DNA of 64,000 bases from Staphylococcus delphini (GCF_900636325.1 NZ_LR134263.1:248001-312000); one strand, 5' to 3'; positions 34,563-44,657 are shown, counted from the first letter of the stretch. The notes: a model not told the origin generated them from the sequence alone. Made by a program: numbers and translations.

Positions 34563-36167
34563 ATGGGTTTATTTTCAATTGTTTCTTTTGTTTTAGTGGT
34601 TTTTTTAGTGGGGCTTTATGCCTTTGTTAGAAGTAGAAAGATAGATACGAGGAATGCTGATGGTTTTTTCATGGGAGGAAGAAGCTTAACTGGATTTACC
34701 ATTGCTTCCACAATCATCATGACAAATTTATCTACTGAGCAAATTGTTGGTCAGAACGGTCAAAGTTTTGTTGCTGGGATGGAAGTAATGGCTTGGGAAG
34801 TGACTGCAGCCATAGCTATTGTGATATTGGCATGGGTATTTTTACCTAAGTATTTCAGATATGGGATTGATACAATATCTGATTTTGTTGAATTACGTTA
34901 CGATTCTTTTACTAAAAAATTAGTGTCAATGTTATTTATATTCACATATGTCGTTTCATTTTTACCTGTTGTACTTTATTCAGGAGCGCTCGTATTTAAT
35001 AAAATTTTTAACGTGAGTGGCATTTTGAATGTAAGTAACTCTACAGCAGTTATTTTAATTTCTACAATTATAGGTGTCGTTGGTATTATTTACTTATTTA
35101 TTGGTGGTCTTTCATTGAGTGCACACAGTGATTCTATTTACGGTGTCGGTTTGCTCGTTGGTGGTCTTTCAATACCTATTTTAGGCCTTATTATCTTTGG
35201 GGATGGCAGCTTTTTACAAGGCTTTGACAAAGTCGTTCAAAACACACCTGAAAAATTAAACTCAATTGGCGCTATTGATTCAAAAATTGTTCCTTGGCCT
35301 ACATTATTCTTTGGTATGTTCTTTAACAACTTATTCTTCTGGTGTACAAACCAAATGATTGTTCAAAAAGCACTTGCTGGTCAAAGTCTTAAAGAAGCAC
35401 AAAAAGGTGCAATGTATGTCGGTATATTCAAAATTTTTGGTGCATTATTCTTAGTTTTCCCAGGTATTCTTGCTTTCAATATGTTAGGCAATCAAGTCGA
35501 TAATCCTGATAATGCATATCCAATGTTAGTTAATGAAGTTTTACCTGAATGGGCATATGGATTATTTGGAGCCGTTATTTTTGGTGCGATTTTAAGTTCA
35601 TTTGTCGGATCGTTAAACAGCACAGCGACTTTATTCTCATTAGACTTTTACAAATCAGTCATCAATAAAGAAGCATCTAACGAAAAAGTATCGAGAGTTG
35701 GCCGTATTATGACTGTTGTCGTTGGGATTATTGTTGTTATTCTTGCACCAATGATTTCGCTTTTCCCTCAAGGATTATATGCAGTTGTACAGGAATTTAA
35801 CGGTGTTTATAACATGCCGTTGTTAGTATTAATTTTAGTCGGCTTTTTTGCTAAACGTACATCACATCAAGGTGCAAAAGTAATGTTTGTTTTTCACATT
35901 GTTATGTATGCGCTTTCCAAAGTGTTGTTGACTGACATCCATTTCTTATATGTATTAAGTGTATTATTCTTTATCGATTTATTGATTTTATTAATCTTTA
36001 ACAAAATTAAACCTTCAAATGCATTTGACTTTGACGCCAATTACGCAAAAGTTGATATTACCCCTTGGAAACATCGCTATGTCGTTGGCATCATTATTAT
36101 CATTATTGTGATCGTGACATATACAATCTTTTCACCACTTGTATTAGCTGGAATAGGAGGGAACTAA
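34563..36167 (+). CDS. Sodium/solute symporter (SSS family), probable inositol importer
   Basis: About 534 residues with some 13-14 hydrophobic spans, SLC5-like. FFMGGRSLTGFTIASTI with NLSTEQIVGQNGQ near the N terminus are family motifs. It lies inside the inositol operon between iolE and the second Idh, so myo-inositol is the likely substrate. The GTG at 34554 overlaps AAGGGG, so ATG 34563 is the probable start. B. subtilis uses the unrelated MFS transporter IolT instead. Confidence 0.88.
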   Translation: MGLFSIVSFVLVVFLVGLYAFVRSRKIDTRNADGFFMGGRSLTGFTIASTIIMTNLSTEQIVGQNGQSFVAGMEVMAWEVTAAIAIVILAWVFLPKYFRYGIDTISDFVELRYDSFTKKLVSMLFIFTYVVSFLPVVLYSGALVFNKIFNVSGILNVSNSTAVILISTIIGVVGIIYLFIGGLSLSAHSDSIYGVGLLVGGLSIPILGLIIFGDGSFLQGFDKVVQNTPEKLNSIGAIDSKIVPWPTLFFGMFFNNLFFWCTNQMIVQKALAGQSLKEAQKGAMYVGIFKIFGALFLVFPGILAFNMLGNQVDNPDNAYPMLVNEVLPEWAYGLFGAVIFGAILSSFVGSLNSTATLFSLDFYKSVINKEASNEKVSRVGRIMTVVVGIIVVILAPMISLFPQGLYAVVQEFNGVYNMPLLVLILVGFFAKRTSHQGAKVMFVFHIVMYALSKVLLTDIHFLYVLSVLFFIDLLILLIFNKIKPSNAFDFDANYAKVDITPWKHRYVVGIIIIIIVIVTYTIFSPLVLAGIGGN

Positions 36168-37169
36168 ATGAAATTAACTATAGGTGTTATCGGTGCAGGA
36201 AGAATTGGACAACTTCACATCGATTATCTTAGAAAACATCCGAATATTAGAATCAAATGGGTATCTGATATCAATTGTGATAAATTAGCAGATTGGATTG
36301 AACAACAAGGAATTGAAAACAGTACAAAAGACCATCATGATATTTTGAATGACCCTGAAGTCGATGCTGTAATTATTTGTTCTCCAACAGATACACATGT
36401 AGATATTATTAAAGCGGCTTGTGAAAAAGGTAAACACATCTTCTGTGAAAAGCCAATTAGCTTAACTTTATCTGAATCATTGGAAGCAGTTAAGTGTGTT
36501 GAAGAAGCAGGGGTTAAGTTGCAAATGGGCTTCAATAGACGATTTGACCGCAACTTCTCAACGCTTCAAAAGGCTTTAAAGGATCGAACACTTGGAGAAA
36601 TCCAATCTTTAAGAATTACTTCAAGAGACCCGGCGCCACCACCAATTGAATACGTGAAACATTCAGGCGGACTATTTATGGATATGTCTATCCATGACTT
36701 TGATATGGCTCGATATCTTATGCAATCAGAAGTTGTTGAAGTTTATGCGAAAGGTGCTGCTCTAGTAAATCCAGACCTTAAAGAAATCAATGATATCGAT
36801 ACAGCTATTGTAACGCTCACTTTTGAAAATGGGGCTTTATGTGTCATAGAAAATTGTAGAAGAAGTGTATATGGGTATGATCAACGTATAGAGGTACTTG
36901 GAGATAAAGGGTCAATTTCTGCTGGAAACGAAAATACAAATACACTCACATTTGCATATGCTGATGGTATTAAGCAAGATAACCCACCGTTCTTCTTTTT
37001 AGAGCGCTATAAAAAAGCGTATGAAATCGAGATGAATGCATTTATAGAATCGATTATTAACGATGAAAATGTGTCATGTTCAATTATAGATGGATTAAAA
37101 GCCCAAGAAATCGCAGAAAAATGTAAAGAATCGTTAATCAAAGGTATGCCAGTAAAAATCAATTCATAA
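36168..37169 (+). CDS. iolG: Gfo/Idh/MocA-family inositol dehydrogenase, paralogue 2
   Basis: 333 residues, starting with the Rossmann GVIGAGRIGQLH. The FCEKPIS lysine motif, MGFNRRFDRNF and GGLFMDMSIHDFDMARYL are typical of myo-inositol 2-dehydrogenases, for which the name iolG is proposed. It starts at the base after the transporter stop, with AGGAGG inside the transporter end, so it is translationally coupled. The paralogue at 32606 shares the same core, and functional division is uncertain. Confidence 0.85.
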   Translation: MKLTIGVIGAGRIGQLHIDYLRKHPNIRIKWVSDINCDKLADWIEQQGIENSTKDHHDILNDPEVDAVIICSPTDTHVDIIKAACEKGKHIFCEKPISLTLSESLEAVKCVEEAGVKLQMGFNRRFDRNFSTLQKALKDRTLGEIQSLRITSRDPAPPPIEYVKHSGGLFMDMSIHDFDMARYLMQSEVVEVYAKGAALVNPDLKEINDIDTAIVTLTFENGALCVIENCRRSVYGYDQRIEVLGDKGSISAGNENTNTLTFAYADGIKQDNPPFFFLERYKKAYEIEMNAFIESIINDENVSCSIIDGLKAQEIAEKCKESLIKGMPVKINS

Positions 37170-37183
37170 AAAGGGGGACTTAT

Positions 37184-38023
37184 ATGAAAGAGGCATTAAC
37201 TAAAGCCTATAAAGAACATTATGCAGTTCCTCAAATCAATGTTAATGGATTAATTTGGATTGAAGGGATTCTTTTAGCAGCTGAAAAAAAGAACTCACCT
37301 ATCATACTTGGAACAACTGATAAAATTATTGATTTTTTAGGTGGTTACGAGTTTATTAACCAATTAATTCATTTAAAGGCTAAAAGTTTAAATATCACGA
37401 TACCTTATTACGTTCACTTAGACCACGGAAGTTCAGTAGAGTCATGTTATAAAGCTATCGATGCGGGATATGATTCAGTCATGTATGACGGTTCGCAATT
37501 ACCGTTAGCGGAAAATATCTTAAACACAAATAAAGTGGTTAAATATGCACATGAAAGCGGCATTAATACGGAAGGTGAAATTGGAGCAATTGGCGGTAAT
37601 GAAGATGGAATGGAACATCAAATCGCCTATGCTTCAATAGATGATTGTCTAGAAATTGTGAGTCAAACCCATATTGACAGTTTGGCTCCAGCTCTTGGAT
37701 CGGTGCACGGCAAATATAAAGGTGAACCACAACTAGGTTTTGAAGTGATGCAAGAACTTAACGAAAGGTTACAGATGCCACTTGTGTTACATGGAGCTTC
37801 TGGACTATCTGATAATGATTTAAAACGAGCCATTCAGTATGGTCATAGTAAGATTAATTTTAACACAGAGATTAATATTGAATGGAGCGGGAAAATGAGA
37901 ACAATACTGAATGAAAATCCAGAATTGTTTAATCCTAAAACAATCATCTCTCCAACAATCACAACGATTCAAAGCACGGTAGAAAATATTATTGATAAAT
38001 GTGGATCTACAAATAAAGCGTAA
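37184..38023 (+). CDS. iolJ: 5-dehydro-2-deoxyphosphogluconate aldolase
   Basis: 279-residue class II (zinc) aldolase of the fructose/tagatose-bisphosphate family. VHLDHGSS with zinc His, NTEGEIGAIGG and LHGASGL motifs are intact. In this context it splits 2-deoxy-5-keto-gluconate 6-phosphate to DHAP and malonate semialdehyde, which IolA finishes. Last gene of the operon, followed by a terminator. Confidence 0.9.
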   Translation: MKEALTKAYKEHYAVPQINVNGLIWIEGILLAAEKKNSPIILGTTDKIIDFLGGYEFINQLIHLKAKSLNITIPYYVHLDHGSSVESCYKAIDAGYDSVMYDGSQLPLAENILNTNKVVKYAHESGINTEGEIGAIGGNEDGMEHQIAYASIDDCLEIVSQTHIDSLAPALGSVHGKYKGEPQLGFEVMQELNERLQMPLVLHGASGLSDNDLKRAIQYGHSKINFNTEINIEWSGKMRTILNENPELFNPKTIISPTITTIQSTVENIIDKCGSTNKA

Positions 38024-38029
38024 AAAATA

Positions 38030-38073
38030 AGCGGTGATAACTTGTACATGATACGGGTTGTCATCGCTATTTT
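38030..38073 (+). terminator. Terminator of iol operon
   Basis: agcggtgataac / gttgtcatcgct stem (one C-A mismatch, one G-U) with a 15-base loop and a short T tract, 7 bases after the iolJ stop. A further hairpin (ctgcaccacgcat / atgcatggtacag) lies at 38112-38148. Confidence 0.7.
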
Positions 38074-38097
38074 GGCGTTATGTCACACAGTCTTATT

Positions 38098-38268
38098 TCA
38101 TAAAAAAACCACTGCACCACGCATTGTTGGATTATGCATGGTACAGTAGCGAATACATGGCTGACGTCTAAAATTGCGCATTTCATTTAATTCAAGACAA
38201 GTCATCTGACATTGATGATGGAATAAATTTTGAATACTTTCACTGCATCGATTTTGGTGGAAACTCAT
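38098..38268 (-). CDS. Possible small Cys-rich ORF
   Basis: 56 codons on the minus strand, starting MSFHQNRC and ending RGAVVFL, with five Cys, several His and many Arg. The frame is open for about 17 further codons upstream without a better start. AAGAAGG touches the ATG, so spacing is poor. It follows the budA homologue on the same strand after 62 bases. I recognise no family. It could be a decayed gene end or chance. Confidence 0.25.
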   Translation of the reverse strand: MSFHQNRCSESIQNLFHHQCQMTCLELNEMRNFRRQPCIRYCTMHNPTMRGAVVFL

Positions 38269-38330
38269 CCTTCTTAATGATTTATTTGCTAAGGCGTCAT
38301 ATGATATCGTGTCAAATACTTAATGTTTGT

Positions 38331-39017
38331 TTATTCAGGGAAATATGGAATAAACAATGGTTCAACGGATGGACAGATGACTGAGAACCCGTCAAAACTT
38401 TGGAATGATGCACGCGCTGCTACAACGTTAAAGCTCATCACTTTTCCAACAATATGATGATGCTCTGAAACGAAATAGGCGCTAAACCCAGGCGGATGAA
38501 TGCCACTCAGCTCATGGGGTGTATATAGAACTAAAATAGTGCCTTTGATTTCACGAATTGTACGTTCAACTTCGGATAAAGTAATCGGTTGTATGTGTTG
38601 AGACGATGGTTCAATGACTGGGTGTTTTTCATAAATGCTGAGATGTAAATCACTCAAGTCACCGTATATTCTTGTCATGGAAAACAACTGATTACTTTCG
38701 AACTTTTGTTTGATTCTTTCAAAAACATAGGTATGATGCATGTCAGTGATGTCAAAAGTCAATTGAGCATGGTCACGGTAAATGGCGCCATACGGTACTT
38801 TCTCTCTACCATTAAGGCCGTGATGCTCATCAAACTGATTCATATGAACGGGCTGACCATCAATAATCACAAAATCGCCATCTGCATGATTCAATGTTCC
38901 AAAGCCATAATCACCGTAACGTAACAGTTCAGCAATCGTGACTTCACTTTCTAGGTGACCTTCTAATAAGGATTTCATCGTGCCAACTTGATGAATATAA
39001 TGACGATATTCTTTCAT
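38331..39017 (-). CDS. Alpha-acetolactate decarboxylase homologue lacking zinc ligands
   Basis: 228 residues, aligned over its whole length with BudA/AldC (S. aureus 234). N-terminal VGTMKSLLEGHLESEVTIAELL and middle REKVPYGAI, LFSMTRIYGD are family-like. The metal site is not: where BudA has GFHIHF...GGHVLDF, this protein has GFSAYF...VGKVMSF, so all three zinc histidines are replaced (Ser, Tyr, Lys). The conserved Arg after the beta strand (HVR) is Ser (HLS). True acetoin synthesis is therefore doubtful. ATG 39017 follows AAAGGAGG; the frame extends upstream without a better start. Confidence 0.8.
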   Translation of the reverse strand: MKEYRHYIHQVGTMKSLLEGHLESEVTIAELLRYGDYGFGTLNHADGDFVIIDGQPVHMNQFDEHHGLNGREKVPYGAIYRDHAQLTFDITDMHHTYVFERIKQKFESNQLFSMTRIYGDLSDLHLSIYEKHPVIEPSSQHIQPITLSEVERTIREIKGTILVLYTPHELSGIHPPGFSAYFVSEHHHIVGKVMSFNVVAARASFQSFDGFSVICPSVEPLFIPYFPE

Positions 39018-39163
39018 TGGATCAGCCTCCTTTTTCTTTCTCAATACAATCTGAAATATCACAGACTTCCGATTTTAATTCTGTGCCTCATTGGCCAAAG
39101 ATAGCAAAGCGCTTCGTCGACGAATAAGATTTTAAAATATATTTTGTTGCTTGCTATGTAAAG

Positions 39164-39192
39164 AGTATAAACGCGGCCAGTAAAAAAATCAA
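39164..39192 (-). promoter_or_regulatory. Promoter of budA homologue
   Basis: On the minus strand TTGATT (39192-39187), 17-base spacer, TATACT (39169-39164). The remaining DNA between 39018 and 39421 is non-coding. Confidence 0.5.
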
Positions 39193-39421
39193 CATAATTT
39201 TCTGAAAAAATGACATAAATTTTTCTAACAATGGTATAATGCGCATATTATCGGGCTTTTTATGTCAAAATTTAAACTAAATATATATACGTTTCTGTTG
39301 TTGTGTGACCCATTTTCATGTGTCAAATGTGCAAAATCCAATGCAATATGTTTCAACAGCTTCGTATGCATTTCAACAGTAAGATGTTAAAGAAAGTAAA
39401 AAAATAAAAAAAGCATAAAAA

Positions 39422-39480
39422 GGTAAGTATGTTGACCTATTGGGGTAAAAAAGAGGATTTCCTTGGCCAACATACTTACC
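39422..39480 (-). terminator. Terminator of ketopantoate reductase gene
   Basis: 13-bp perfect arms ggtaagtatgttg / caacatacttacc with a long internal loop. On the minus strand it is followed by tttttatgctttttttattttttt, 28 bases after the stop codon at 39509. Confidence 0.7.
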
Positions 39481-39508
39481 CATTTCAAGATGGTTAAATT
39501 GTCGTTGC

Positions 39509-40444
39509 TTATTTCACATGTTTCATTTCTAATTCATGAATCAAGTGTGTCAGCATTTCGTTATTCGGTGTAGCAATACCGAGTTCACGACCGTACTTTG
39601 CGATTTGACCGTTCAAGTAGTCGACTTCTGTATAGCGCCCGTTGTACAAATCTTGATGCATGGAAGGGTAGTGTAAACCTTGTGCTTCATTTGGATATGC
39701 CGCTTCAATTTTTTCAAGTAACGCTTCCGCACTTAATGAGACACCGCGCGCTTCTGCAACTGCGACGATTTCTGCAATGAGAGGTTTAACAATGTCACGT
39801 GCTTTTTCATATTGGCTGAATTCATTAATCGTTTTGTCTAAAATCGTACAAAGCGGGTTTAAAACACTGTTTAATGTCGCTTTACTCCAAATGGACTTAA
39901 ATACATTGTCACTAATTTGAGCGTTTAATTTTGCGTCATTAAACACTTGATTAATACGTTCTGTACGTTCATCCGCTTGACCATCAGCACGTTGGAATTC
40001 AATAGAACCTTGTCCTTCTAATAACAATTGACCTGGTCCACGCAAACCAGCTGTCCACATTGTTACAGCTAAGAAAATTTGTGTTTTTGGAACGATAGCA
40101 GAGAGACGATCGCCATGACCTAAACCATTCATCATAGACAATAGGGCGGTATCTTCATTGATTGCGTTGTTGTCGTAAAGTGTACGCAACATTTGTTCAG
40201 CTTGCATTGATTTCGTCAAAATAATCACTAAATCAAATGTTTCGTTTACTTGATATGGCAAAACAGCAGGAATCTCTAGCGTGTAAGTATCAGTTTCTGT
40301 TTGGATTTCAAGTCCTTTTTCATTGATTGCATTCACATGTTCTTCCCACATATCAATCAATTTTACATCGTAGCCGGCTTCTTTAATTTGGCTCCCGATA
40401 CGTCCACCCATAGCCCCTGCACCAGCAATAGCAATTTTTTTCAT
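39509..40444 (-). CDS. panE: 2-dehydropantoate 2-reductase family protein
   Basis: 311-residue ApbA/PanE-family NADPH oxidoreductase. Rossmann motif IAGAGAMGGRIG at residues 5-16. Catalytic Lys region SIWSKATLNSVLNPL near residue 190 and a C-terminal domain with LHYPSMHQDL are as in PanE. It reduces ketopantoate to pantoate in coenzyme A synthesis; some family members act on other 2-oxo acids. Monocistronic with its own terminator; AGGAGG site before ATG. Confidence 0.85.
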   Translation of the reverse strand: MKKIAIAGAGAMGGRIGSQIKEAGYDVKLIDMWEEHVNAINEKGLEIQTETDTYTLEIPAVLPYQVNETFDLVIILTKSMQAEQMLRTLYDNNAINEDTALLSMMNGLGHGDRLSAIVPKTQIFLAVTMWTAGLRGPGQLLLEGQGSIEFQRADGQADERTERINQVFNDAKLNAQISDNVFKSIWSKATLNSVLNPLCTILDKTINEFSQYEKARDIVKPLIAEIVAVAEARGVSLSAEALLEKIEAAYPNEAQGLHYPSMHQDLYNGRYTEVDYLNGQIAKYGRELGIATPNNEMLTHLIHELEMKHVK

Positions 40445-40657
40445 AAAACAATTCCTCCTTATATAAAAATGGTTACAACTTAAGTGTAGATTTCATTTTT
40501 TGTATCCGTCAATAAAAAGTTACTGATAATTTCGAAATTTCGTGTTATATGTGATGAAATATTGAAATTCACAACAAGAAAGCCGAAAGTGTAGATTAAG
40601 TCATTCAGTCCAATGCCTTTGTTCAGTATTTCGGATAAAACGATAATTTTTAGGATA

Positions 40658-40672
40658 TTAAGCGCTTACACC
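40658..40672 (+). promoter_or_regulatory. Possible cre site before uhpT
   Basis: attaagcgcttacac contains the AGCGCTT cre core close to a potential -10 (TATAGT, about 40679). The outer bases fit the consensus less well than the iolA site. Confidence 0.4.
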
Positions 40673-40713
40673 CGGTGCTATAGTGAAGTTAAATGAAGAC
40701 AGAGGTGAACAAC

Positions 40714-42093
40714 ATGAACTTTTTCGACATTCAAAAGATTCCTAACAAAGGGATTCCGCTTTCAATGCAACGTAAACTTTGGCTACGTTATTTCTTGCAA
40801 GCTTTCTTCGTTGTATTTTTCGCTTACATGGCGATGTATTTGATTCGTAATAACTTTAAGGCGGCGCAACCTTTACTTAAAGAAGAGATTGGGTTGACGA
40901 CGTTACAACTCGGGTATATCGGTTTAGCATTTAGTATTACATATGGATTAGGGAAGACGTTACTCGGTTATTTTGTAGATGGTCGGAATACGAAAAAAAT
41001 CATTTCCTTTTTACTCGTTTTATCTGCAACAGTCGTTTTAATTATGGGATTTGTATTAAGTTACTTTGGTTCTGTAATGGGCTTATTGATTGTTTTATGG
41101 GGGTTAAATGGGATATTCCAATCGGTCGGTGGGCCAGCAAGTTACTCAACGATCTCACGTTGGGCGCCACGTACAAAGCGCGGTCGTTATTTAGGTTTCT
41201 GGAATACATCACATAATATTGGTGGTGCCATTGCAGGGGGTCTTGCGTTATGGGGAGCGAACGTTTTCTTCCATGGTAGTGTCATTGGGATGTTTGTGTT
41301 CCCATCAGTCATCGCATTAATAATTGGGATAGCGACACTGTTTATTGGTAAGGATGATCCTGAAGAACTCGGTTGGAATCGTGCTGAAGAGATTTGGGAA
41401 GAGCCTGTCGAACAAGAAAATATTGATGCACAAGATATGACGAAGTGGCAGATTTTCACGAAATATATTTTAAAGAATCCTGTCATTTGGATTTTGTGTG
41501 TATCTAACGTTTTTGTATATATCGTGAGAATTGGTATCGACAACTGGGCGCCATTGTACGTATCGGAATATCTTCATTTTGATAAGGCAGATGCGGTGAA
41601 TACGATATTTTACTTTGAAATTGGTGCATTAGTCGCAAGCTTATTATGGGGTTATGTGTCGGATTTACTCAAAGGACGTCGTGCCGTTGTAGCAATCGGA
41701 TGTATGTTTTTAATTATATTTGTCGTGCATTTCTATACACATGCTACAAGTGTGACAATGGTTAACGTTTCATTATTTGCTTTAGGTGCACTTATTTTTG
41801 GACCGCAATTATTAATTGGTGTCGCATTAACAGGCTTTGTACCGAAAAATGCAATCAGTGTAGCGAATGGGATGACCGGCTCGTTTGCGTATTTATTTGG
41901 TGATTCAATGGCGAAAGTTGGACTTGCAGCAATTGCAGACCCTCAGCGTAATGGATTAACAGTATTCGGTTATACATTAAGCGGTTGGGCAGATGTGTTT
42001 ATCGTCTTTTATGCCGCACTCTTTATAGGTATTGTCTTACTTGGTCTTGTCGCTTATTTTGAAGAAAAGAAAATTAGAAGTTTAAATATTTAA
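40714..42093 (+). CDS. uhpT: Hexose-phosphate transporter
   Basis: 459-residue MFS organophosphate:phosphate antiporter, the same length as S. aureus UhpT. About 12 spans; RNNFKAAQPLL, GYFVDGRNTKK and FFHGSVIGMF-type loops match GlpT/UhpT. It imports glucose 6-phosphate and is also the entry route of fosfomycin. ATG 40714 follows AGAGGTGA; an upstream in-frame ATG at 40693 lacks a site. Convergent with hptR, whose system induces uhpT in S. aureus. Confidence 0.92.
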   Translation: MNFFDIQKIPNKGIPLSMQRKLWLRYFLQAFFVVFFAYMAMYLIRNNFKAAQPLLKEEIGLTTLQLGYIGLAFSITYGLGKTLLGYFVDGRNTKKIISFLLVLSATVVLIMGFVLSYFGSVMGLLIVLWGLNGIFQSVGGPASYSTISRWAPRTKRGRYLGFWNTSHNIGGAIAGGLALWGANVFFHGSVIGMFVFPSVIALIIGIATLFIGKDDPEELGWNRAEEIWEEPVEQENIDAQDMTKWQIFTKYILKNPVIWILCVSNVFVYIVRIGIDNWAPLYVSEYLHFDKADAVNTIFYFEIGALVASLLWGYVSDLLKGRRAVVAIGCMFLIIFVVHFYTHATSVTMVNVSLFALGALIFGPQLLIGVALTGFVPKNAISVANGMTGSFAYLFGDSMAKVGLAAIADPQRNGLTVFGYTLSGWADVFIVFYAALFIGIVLLGLVAYFEEKKIRSLNI

Positions 42094-42102
42094 CATACAA
42101 TC

Positions 42103-42136
42103 GAGGGGCTTAGACATTCAAATCGTCTAAGCTCCT
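42103..42136 (+). terminator. Terminator between uhpT and hptR
   Basis: ggggcttagac / gtctaagctcc, an 11-bp stem, 10 bases after the uhpT stop. The T tract is weak (ttc). The remaining 230 bases to hptR hold no gene. Confidence 0.6.
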
Positions 42137-42367
42137 TCACTTTCCAATTCATAAATGATACGTCTGTGAGTAGGATAGAGGTTGGGAAACCTTAATGCTA
42201 AGCCCCTTGATTTTTCAATTCATAGGTGTGCTTTTATATAGATTTATATGTTTAATATGACAGAAGTTAGCTTGTATTCGAATCATGATGAACAACTTAT
42301 AAAACGTTTTAGTGCAAGTCGATGTCATCAGTGAATGAAGTGGTGAACCATACGCAGTGTTCATGCA

Positions 42368-43111
42368 TTATTTTGAACGCATATATTCTCGCGGTGACAT
42401 TTTCAAATACTTTTTAAAATGATAACTGAAACTTTTGTAATCAGAAAAGCCGACTTTATGCGCAATTTCATAATGTTTATCCCCACTTTGCAACAATGAC
42501 ATCGCTTGATAAATTCGATAACGATTTAAATAATCTAACATCGTAATTCCGACATGAGTTTTAAAAATCCGCATTAAATACGATTCGCTCACGCCGAGCT
42601 CTGTGGCTAATGCATTGCTTTGCCATTTTTGATCATAATGATGATGAATATGATGAACGACGTGATTGACGTAATAGTCGGGATACTCTAATTTCATTAA
42701 CGGTTGAAATATAGGTAACGTTGTCGTCAATAATGCTTTTTGTTCGTGGGCAGGTGGAACAAATTGCGCTAAACGTTGATGTAACTGCTCTGGATCAATC
42801 GGTTTCAATAAATAATCTAACACGTGATGATGAATTCCTGCTTGCATGTATTCAAAGTCATCATAACTTGATAAAATCATCTTTTGACACGGCAAGTCTT
42901 TAATCGCTTCTAACAGTTCGACCCCATCCATCCGTGGCATGCGAATGTCTGTAATCACAAGGTCAGGCTGATGTTCTCGAATCAGTGATAACCCTTCGAT
43001 GCCATCTTTAGCGAGCCACACTTCATGAAAATGATAGTCTTCCCACGAGATGACCTGCTTCAGTCCTTCACGAATAATACGTTCATCATCACAAATGACC
43101 ACTTTATACAT
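42368..43111 (-). CDS. hptR: Response regulator HptR
   Basis: 247 residues: receiver domain with DD at 8-9 and phospho-acceptor Asp55 ([12 protein letters not shown]), a linker, and a C-terminal AraC-type double HTH ([21 protein letters not shown] and [22 protein letters not shown]). It activates uhpT when extracellular glucose 6-phosphate is sensed, in S. aureus. Its start overlaps the end of hptS by 8 bases. Confidence 0.92.
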   Translation of the reverse strand: MYKVVICDDERIIREGLKQVISWEDYHFHEVWLAKDGIEGLSLIREHQPDLVITDIRMPRMDGVELLEAIKDLPCQKMILSSYDDFEYMQAGIHHHVLDYLLKPIDPEQLHQRLAQFVPPAHEQKALLTTTLPIFQPLMKLEYPDYYVNHVVHHIHHHYDQKWQSNALATELGVSESYLMRIFKTHVGITMLDYLNRYRIYQAMSLLQSGDKHYEIAHKVGFSDYKSFSYHFKKYLKMSPREYMRSK

Positions 43112-44657
43112 CAGTTTGCTCCTCTCTTGGTAGTTGAAACGCGATGAATGTCCCTTGTTGATAAGCCGAAAAAATCCTCAATCTTGCACGTGCACCATAT
43201 TGAATTTGTACTTTATGGTTAAGATGATTCAAACCTAAATGTGACGTATCAAAGACATTTTCTTGCAACATTTGTCTCACTTGCGCACGTCTGTCCACCG
43301 TCATGCCCACCCCATTATCATGGACGAAAATACGTAAATATTTGGCGGTTTGCTTAATACGTATCGTGATGATTAATGGTTCGGATTCACGACCGTGCTT
43401 AATCGCATTTTCAATTAAAGGGTGAATCATCATTTTGTGAATCGGCTCGTTTTCAAGACGCGGGTCCATATCTATATTTAACGTAATACTGTCATCGAAG
43501 CGGATATTTTGAATGGTGACATATTTTTGAATATACGCAAGTTCTTCTTTTAATGGCACTTTGTCTGTCTTGACGCGCAATGTATAACGCAACATTTGTG
43601 ACAACTGTTGTACTACTTTTTGGGCTTGACGCGGTGACAGTGTAATTAAATATTGTATCGTTTGCATCGTATTAAAGAGAAAATGCGGCTGAAATTGACG
43701 CTCGATTTCCTTTAATTGTATTTTCCGTAATTGCTGTTCTGTCTGTTCGATTGAGTGAATGAGTGTTTCGTTCGATTCGACTAATTCATAAATGTACGTG
43801 TTGATCTCTTCAAGTTCACTCGGTTGGCCTAAAGGTTGATATGCGCCGAGTTCACGACGTTGTGCTAGGTTGATACGCTCAATCATTAATTCGATATCCC
43901 TTGTTTGGCGTTTGGCCATGCGATGTGCATTCATAAAACCAAAAATCATTAACAGCACGAAAGCAATACTAATAATGGCTAACAATCGCAGTCCATCTTC
44001 TAATGCGTCGTGGATATCTTTAAATTGAATCATTTGCTCACCTTTATCATTCAGTCGAATACGTTCTGATATAAAACCGAATGGTGGGGGTGGAAAAGCA
44101 TCATCGACATGAAAATGTTCCGAGTTGGAATACAAAATATTATCAAAGCGATCCAAAATTAAAGTCGTATGGCTATAGCGGTCTTGAATTTCTTCCATAT
44201 GTGGCGTTTGCGCAAGGTAGAAAGACAGCGCGACACTTTCATGCAACAGTTGAATACGCTGCTGATGCATTAAGTACAACTGATGGACATCTTTCTTTTC
44301 ATAATTGTTCGTAATGGACGTTTTCCCATTATCGACCACGTAATAGACCATACCAGGCTGTTGATGCACAAGTCCAAGCAATAGACGTTTGAAAGTGGTC
44401 ACATCAGACTTTTTGGATAAATCGAGTTGTTGTAATGTCGATTTTTCGGTTTGAAGGGTCGTTTTAATTTGATTTTCAGTATGTGCTAAATCATGTTCAG
44501 CTTCGTGCAAATGTTGGTGAATATGTCGATGTTCCACCCAAATATATAAAGTGTAAAAACTGACGAGTCCAAGTAAAATCACAAGGAAAACTGGCAAAAT
44601 CGTCGAAATAAACAGCGAACGACGCAATTGATAACGATAAGGTTGATACGTTTTCAT
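43104..44657 (-). CDS. hptS: Sensor histidine kinase HptS
   Basis: 517-residue LytS/YesM-type kinase. Membrane spans near residues 15-38 and 222-243 enclose an extracytoplasmic sensor domain. A HAMP-like region is followed by the His_kinase motif [15 protein letters not shown] with His325 and the ATPase N box IENAIKHG. It overlaps hptA by 4 bases (ATGA). The sensor domain probably contacts the lipoprotein HptA. Confidence 0.92.
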   Translation of the reverse strand: MKTYQPYRYQLRRSLFISTILPVFLVILLGLVSFYTLYIWVEHRHIHQHLHEAEHDLAHTENQIKTTLQTEKSTLQQLDLSKKSDVTTFKRLLLGLVHQQPGMVYYVVDNGKTSITNNYEKKDVHQLYLMHQQRIQLLHESVALSFYLAQTPHMEEIQDRYSHTTLILDRFDNILYSNSEHFHVDDAFPPPPFGFISERIRLNDKGEQMIQFKDIHDALEDGLRLLAIISIAFVLLMIFGFMNAHRMAKRQTRDIELMIERINLAQRRELGAYQPLGQPSELEEINTYIYELVESNETLIHSIEQTEQQLRKIQLKEIERQFQPHFLFNTMQTIQYLITLSPRQAQKVVQQLSQMLRYTLRVKTDKVPLKEELAYIQKYVTIQNIRFDDSITLNIDMDPRLENEPIHKMMIHPLIENAIKHGRESEPLIITIRIKQTAKYLRIFVHDNGVGMTVDRRAQVRQMLQENVFDTSHLGLNHLNHKVQIQYGARARLRIFSAYQQGTFIAFQLPREEQTDV

